Assembly: GCA_037176905.1 (NCBI GenBank)
Contig: JBBBWG010005258.1
Coordinates: forward strand, 1-28,348
Direction: 5' to 3'
DNA length: 28,348 nt
DNA from: Azolla pinnata
Taxonomy: Eukaryota; Streptophyta; Polypodiopsida; Salviniales; Salviniaceae
Shown here: positions 21,709-28,348 of the stretch, in pieces
Position numbering within the stretch: the stretch's first letter is position 1
How the letters are laid out: every line of letters starts with the position of its first letter
Position numbers and translations under genes: made by a program
The notes under the pieces: generated by a model
What the model was told of the DNA's origin: nothing
The model's database searches: none
The model's input: the letters and a program-made list of their open reading frames with translations, nothing else

Positions 21709-21812
21709 TCCTTCGTCGCACTCTTCCTACTACTACCACTCCTGTCTCTCCCTCCATTGTTGCTGCTTTGCTGCTGTGTCCCCGCCATTAACTGCATCCT
21801 CTCCCTTTCGCC

Positions 21813-23743
<1,931 letters not shown>

Positions 23744-23796
23744 GCCCCTTCAAACAACTCTGTTCAGAATGGCAAGATAATCTAATTGCCTTACCT

Positions 23797-23819
23797 ATAT
23801 ATATATATATATATATATA
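23797..23819 (+). repeat. (TA)n microsatellite in the O-methyltransferase 3' UTR
   Basis: A pure TA run about 50 bp after the stop codon, probably transcribed. Confidence 0.88.
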
Positions 23820-25477
23820 CATTTCTATCGATTTGAGCTTTCCGATTCTTTTCTGATATATCGTGGTTTGCTGGTTGAGATCACATCCCGCCTTCATTCG
23901 TGAAAGAAGAATACATTATGCATAAGATCAACCTAAAACCTGTCAAACACATCTATTACTATCTTCCCATGACAGAAAACCCTGGTACGTAGTCTATGTA
24001 CACCCTGCCTTGCTCTGTAATACGGTTCAAAACATAATGAAAGAGGAATCAGTATGATTGAAGCGCATCAGTTTTCAGCTATATGAATCAAGCAAGCATC
24101 GTGTAATTTTCTACCCGAACTTTATCACAAGAGTTTTTGTTTACAAGTATCTGTTGGAAGGGTGAATCGGAATAAGATCAAATCTGAGCAGGCATTGTTT
24201 TGGGCCTTGGTGGTCCGGTTAATTTGATGACGATTTAGGGTAGATAGATAGAATGGCATTTGAGACATATGCAACTAGTTCCATACACCTCTTACACACG
24301 ATTGCGTCTCTCAAATCCACCCTTGACAATGCCTATTGACTGTGCCTTATCAATCCTCGTTGCTGACCACAAGTGCCCACCAACAATGCAGGTGGTAAAA
24401 TCATCCTTTGGTAAGGTGTTGTAATTCAATGGAATTCTTTCAACCTCGTTTGTAATGTCCTATGATCATCAAAACGCTGATTGCATCACCTCTCCATTCA
24501 TGTATGACAATGAGCTTTCCGATTCCGGCATTACATTGCTGCATGTGTTCTGCACCTGCTTGGTGTGATCACATTACATCGCTCATAATGCCATTTAATA
24601 CAAAAGCAAAGTACTGATAGATAGTAGATGAATTGTGAGGGTGATGGGTGGGCATGTCCGTACGAATGCCATCACTCCTCATCACAATCAAAGAAGGAAT
24701 AAACAAAGTCCCTGATCTTAGGGCTTTAATCCAGCGTTCTTTGAATTGCTTCTTCAGGCAAATGCAATCGCGTTAATGCCGCCCCCAGGGTAGGTAAAGC
24801 TCTCTAACCTTTTCTTCAACAAGAAAGGGATTCATTGAAGGAGAGCGACTGTGTTCAACAAGAAGTGCTGATGAGATACTTTTTAGTGATGTGCTACAAA
24901 AGATAACACTGCACCAAAGGCTTCACCAAACCTTGAGTCATGACCCAGTGCTTTCTGATCCGTGAGAAAAGAAAAAGAACCAACGGTACATCGAGCTTCA
25001 CCAAGACAACAAGCTGAAGAGCAATCTTTTCCTTTGAACTTCTATAAAGCAAGCATTACTCTCTGATCTGTGAGAAAGCAAAGAACATGGGCTAAACCAA
25101 TGGTGTACATGAAACATGGACAGCGACCGACTGAGTGCTTCCCATGGTCACTGATCACAAAGCCCATCACGGGAACAAAAGCTGGCTAAGCAAAATCCAA
25201 AATCCGACTTGTGGAATGACCAATCGCCCACCTTTAAGCAAGATTTTTCAGTGCTATCCAAAGTATGCACATTCACAATGATTGATCCACATCGAACTTC
25301 ACCTTTGATCAGATGCAAGACCAGCAAAAGTGCAGAAGCAGCAATCTTTTCCTTTGAACTTTTATAAAGCAAACATGACAATAATTCCCTTGGACTGTAT
25401 CAGTGAATAGAAAAGAAAACCACAAGCATCAGATGACTGGAGATTGTCGTTAGAATTAATACTTTTATACGGTAACA
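23820..25477. other. Intergenic, with a partial direct repeat
   Basis: No intact gene seen. A segment at about 24988-25056 recurs at about 25289-25378: both have ACATCGA(G/A)CTTCACC and CAATCTTTTCCTTTGAACTT followed by TATAAAGCAA. The second copy carries extra sequence in the middle. The part next to 25478 is the downstream flank of the tubulin pseudogene. No clear poly(A) signal for the O-methyltransferase was found. Confidence 0.55.
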
Positions 25478-27300
25478 TCAGTACTCATCACCTTCATCCT
25501 CATCAGCAGCTTCAGCATTAACTTCTTCAGAGTCTTTTTCATTCCTTCATCAGCATACCAGTGAGCAAAAGCCCTTTCCGCATACATGAGGTCTAACTTG
25601 TGATCGATGCAGGAGAACGCATCTACAGCACTGGTGGAATTGGAGATCATCCAGACACTTGGCCAGATCATCAACATGAACAGCTGCCGGAGGCTGGTAA
25701 TTGATACAATACTTGAAGCCAGTAGGACATCGATCTAACTAAAGGGTTCTCTTTGTCTTAATCGTAGCAACAGCTGCATTTACATCTTTGGGAACCAGAT
25801 CACCTCTATACGTCAGGCAACCGGCCATATACTTGCCACGCGTAAGGTCACACTTGGCCATCATGGAAGTTGGCTCAAACATCATCATTCAGTGCTCCGT
25901 AAAAACACAGTGATGCACTCAAGGAAGAAATGACCTGGAGTATTGTGGACAATCAAATTTGAAGGAAGATCACAATATTAAACATGTCAAAAAGCATTCA
26001 AAACACGAGATTCGTTCATAAAATACAATGGAAACCTTCTTGCTAGTGTTAAAAACTAGTGCAGATTCATCCTTATTTACTGCAGTACAATCACCTTTAC
26101 GTTGGGCCTACAGATAGAATTGGAATGTACTTTAGGAAATGAATCAGAAATCCCCAAACGCATCGTGAACAATGTCAATGATTTCCAACTAGGGCAAAAG
26201 GAATCAAGGATCAAAGGTTTGGTATAACCTGAGAGACAAGACGATTGAGATTGGTGTAAGTAGGGTGATTGATGTCTAGAGAACGACTGCAGATGTCATA
26301 GATGGCGTCGTTGCCAAACGACACTGAAACATTCGGATGCTCCAAGAGAGAGTGCTTGGAAAGAACGCTGTTGTAAGTAAGGGTTCAAACGATAGATGTG
26401 GAGACTTGGAAGAGATGAATGAACTGTAAAACCCTTGCTTCGGCTTCTTTTCCCGTCTACTGAGAGACGTTTCCAACAGCAATGAGCCAAGACCTGAGCC
26501 TGCTCCCTCTCCAACGGCGTGAAAGACAAAGGAAACCGTGTAGACTAGTGCAGTTGTTGGCAGGCCCCCGGACGCGATCAAGGCAAAACATCGACAATCT
26601 CCTTCCCAACTGATTCAAGACACAACACTGAAGAAGATCATAGAGTCAAGTCCTGGGCCTGTTCCCTCTCCAACGGCGTGAAAGACAAGGAAACCTTGTA
26701 GACAAGTGCATTTGTTGGCAGGTCTCCAGATGCGATCAAGGCAAAACATTGACGATCTCCTCCCCAACTGGTCAAAGACGCAACAACATCCAAGAAGATC
26801 ATATGAGGGGAAATGCAGGCTGGAGGCCGGCTCTGGTGGAACGGGATCATTAGATTAGATACTCCAGAAACAATTGCGGAGGACATATCAAGGATACCTC
26901 TGGCAACAAAGGAGAGTTTTGCAGGCGAAGTTATTTGTAATTTGCAGCATCTTCTTTGCTACTGATAAGCTGCTCGGGATCATGGAGGAGCTAGCGGTAA
27001 GTTCCTATCCGGACTTCATCCACTAGTGTCGGCTCCAGGTCGAGGAACACATACAGGACCATGATCTCCTGAACACATTCAGCTGATCCGGGGTCATGAT
27101 AATTTCCTGGTTCCTTTTCACTGAAGAAGGTGTTGAAGGTGTCATCTCCATCGCCAACACTCTTGTTCACTCTGACGCGATTCATCATCGCTCATCCATC
27201 CATGTCCTCAGTTCCTTCCTTACTTCCTAGAAATCTTACCGACAAGCTCCATAGGCGTTTCTGTGAAAGCAAGCAAGCAAGCAAACGTCCTCCGCTGCTC
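25478..27300 (-). pseudogene. Alpha-tubulin pseudogene (non-processed)
   Basis: Read 5' to 3' on the minus strand, it shows alpha-tubulin peptides in order but in shifting frames: [13 protein letters not shown] and [19 protein letters not shown] (about 27160-26995), PEQLIS.KEDAAN (about 26960-26930), CLQGFLVFHAVGEG (GTP-binding loop region), GSGLGSLLLE, the [18 protein letters not shown] region (about 26300-26230), then [42 protein letters not shown] and a C-terminal [16 protein letters not shown] with its stop at 25478. An intron-like stretch (about 25940-26230) remains between RLVSQ and VISSL, so it arose by DNA duplication. Damage seen: frameshifts; a stop after KTKRTL; loss of about 47 codons between GALN and the SMMAKCD region; loss of about 17 codons near the C-terminus; and an internal duplication. 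It cannot make tubulin. Confidence 0.9.
26487..26803 (-). repeat. Tandem duplication of about 159 bp inside the tubulin pseudogene
   Basis: Copies at about 26646-26803 and 26487-26643 both code the stretch from GKEIVD through DRIRK to the GTP-phosphate loop (GEGTGPG in one, GEGAGSG in the other; functional tubulin has GGGTGSG). Shared blocks include CCCTCTCCAACGGCGTGAAA and GCGATCAAGGCAAAACAT. The copies differ at many bases, so the duplication is not recent. Confidence 0.88.
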
Positions 27301-28085
27301 GACTTGGAAGCAAAGCACGATTTCCTGATCCCGTCTCAACCGAAGAAGTTGTTGAAGGTACCATCTACTCTTGTTCACTCTGACGCGATTCATCGCTCAT
27401 CCATCCATGTCCTCAGTTCCTTCCTTACTCCCTAGAAATCTTACCGACAAGCTCCATAGGCATTTCTGTGAAAGCAAACAAGCAAGCGTCTTCCACTGCT
27501 CGACTTGGAAGCAAAGCACGATTTCCTGATTCCGTCTCAACCAAAGAAGTTGTTGAAGGCACCGTCTACTCTTGTTCACTCTGACTCGATTCATCGCTCA
27601 TCCATCCATGTCCTCCGTTCCTTCCTTATTCCCTAGAAATCCTACCGACAAGCTCCATAGGCGTTTCTGTGAAAGCAAGCAAGCGTCTTCCGCTGCTCGA
27701 CTTGGAAGCAAAGCACGATTTCCTGATCCCGTCTCAACCGAAGAAGTTGTTGAAGGTACCATCTACTCTTGTTCACTCTGACGCGATTCATCGCTCATCC
27801 ATCCATGTCTTCAGTTCCTTCCTTACTCCCAGGAAATCTTACCGACAAGCTCCATAGGCGTTTCTGTGAAAGCGAGCAAGCAAGCGTCTTCCGCTGCTCG
27901 ACTTGGAAGAAGTTGTTGAAGGTATCAGCTACTCTTGTTCACTCTGACGCGATTCATCGCTCATCCATCCATGTCCTCAGTTCCTTCCTTACTCCCTAGA
28001 AATCCTACCGGCAAGCTCCATAGGCGTTTCTGTGAAAGCAAGCAAGCAAGCGTCTTCCGTGGCTCGATTTGGAAGCAAAGCATGA
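27124..28085 (+). repeat. Five-unit tandem array apparently derived from the alpha-tubulin 5' coding region
   Basis: The phrase TCTTGTTCACTCTGAC starts at 27161, 27369, 27570, 27767 and 27933 (periods 208, 201, 197 and 166 bp; the fourth unit lacks about 35 bp and the fifth breaks off near 28085). Unit 1 runs directly into the tubulin pseudogene. On the minus strand, units hold AAACGCCTATGGAGCTTGT (like the GNACWELY codons), a CAGAGTGAACAAGAG stretch (like QMPSDKT) and CCTTCAACAACTTCTTC (like AFNTFFS), then GAGACGGGATCAGG (like ETGAG). A TTTCACAG before AAACGCC looks like an old intron acceptor. The array is thus an amplified tubulin exon fragment. CAAG-rich runs (CAAGCAAGCAAG) vary in length between units. 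Confidence 0.85.
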
Positions 28086-28271
28086 CCGTAAATCCTCCGC
28101 GGGGACTATCTGCACGTCGATCCAGACTGATCTTTGACTTCTGTAGCCTGGAAACGACAACAAATCGCGCTCACAACTACTCCCTTTGGGACGCCGCCAT
28201 CACTCTCTGTGCCGAGAGCTCAGTCGTGTCGACTGGCCAGGAAAGAGAACGAATAGCGAGAATTTGGCCCC
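28086..28271. other. Unique stretch between the tubulin array and the telomere-type repeat
   Basis: About 186 bp with balanced base composition, unlike the array. No gene or element recognised. An open frame read through it is an extension of the array's chance frames. Confidence 0.5.
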
Positions 28272-28348
28272 AACCCTAACCCTAACCCTAACCCTAACCC
28301 TAACCCTAACCCTAACCCTAACCCTAACCCTAACCCTAACCCTAACCC
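28272..28348 (+). repeat. (CCCTAA)n telomere-type array reaching the window edge
   Basis: Twelve and a half uninterrupted CCCTAA units (TTAGGG on the minus strand) run from 28274 to the last base. A true right-hand chromosome end would read TTAGGG toward the end on this strand. The run is therefore in the opposite sense, and is either interstitial or an assembly edge effect. The unit is the six-base form, not the usual plant seven-base TTTAGGG. Confidence 0.93.

Noticed and set aside
27130-28279. Plus-strand open frames with a repeated peptide ([16 protein letters not shown] and similar)
   Set aside because: They lie antisense to the tubulin-derived units. Repetition follows from the DNA array, the frames change between units, and no family is recognised.
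28272-28348. Reading the CCCTAA run as the actual chromosome end
   Set aside because: The strand sense is wrong for a right-hand end of this window.
28272-28348. Naming the species group from the TTAGGG unit
   Set aside because: A short, perhaps interstitial array is not proof of the telomere type, and nothing else in the window separates Asparagales from other monocots by eye.

Overview
This is nuclear DNA from a flowering plant, probably a monocot. All four intact genes are plant families with many introns, canonical GT..AG junctions and T-rich introns. The caffeoyl-CoA O-methyltransferase first exon is GC-rich with a GCC run, which is common in monocots. The window ends in a (CCCTAA)n array. 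The six-base unit is the type known from part of the Asparagales rather than the usual plant TTTAGGG, but 75 bp of possibly interstitial repeat does not fix the species. I rebuilt the gene models by hand from reading frames, splice sites and remembered family sequences; no search was run.

Layout. (1) 351-2131, + strand: LIFEGUARD / Bax-inhibitor-1-like membrane protein, 4 exons, 244 aa. (2) 3295-8372, + strand: ankyrin-repeat DHHC protein S-acyltransferase of the TIP1/PAT23-24 group, 13 exons, 555 aa. A decayed copy of its catalytic exon lies in the next intron. (3) 9820-16186, - strand: plastid-type phosphohexomutase (phosphoglucosamine/phosphomannomutase-like), 17 exons, about 619 aa. (4) 17000-21480: gene-poor and repeat-rich, with a candidate MITE, a decayed LTR-retroelement Gag-like fossil, repeated MITE-like termini and a long microsatellite block. 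(5) 21813-23743, + strand: caffeoyl-CoA O-methyltransferase, 5 exons, 323 aa, with an unusual N-terminal extension of about 76 aa. (6) 23744-28348: subtelomere-like DNA. It holds a non-processed alpha-tubulin pseudogene (- strand, 25478-about 27300), about five tandem units of roughly 166-208 bp that appear to derive from that gene's 5' coding part, a short unique stretch, and the (CCCTAA)n run.

The four intact genes do not form a pathway: they act in membrane cell-death control, protein palmitoylation, plastid sugar-phosphate metabolism and phenylpropanoid methylation. What unites the window is structural. Short local tandem duplications (about 29 to 220 bp) occur in introns of every intact gene, in the intergenic DNA and in the pseudogene. 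I found no new enzyme system. The most interesting signals are the tubulin-derived array beside the telomere-type repeat, the orientation of that repeat, the decayed duplicate of the DHHC exon, and the MITE-end/microsatellite array.
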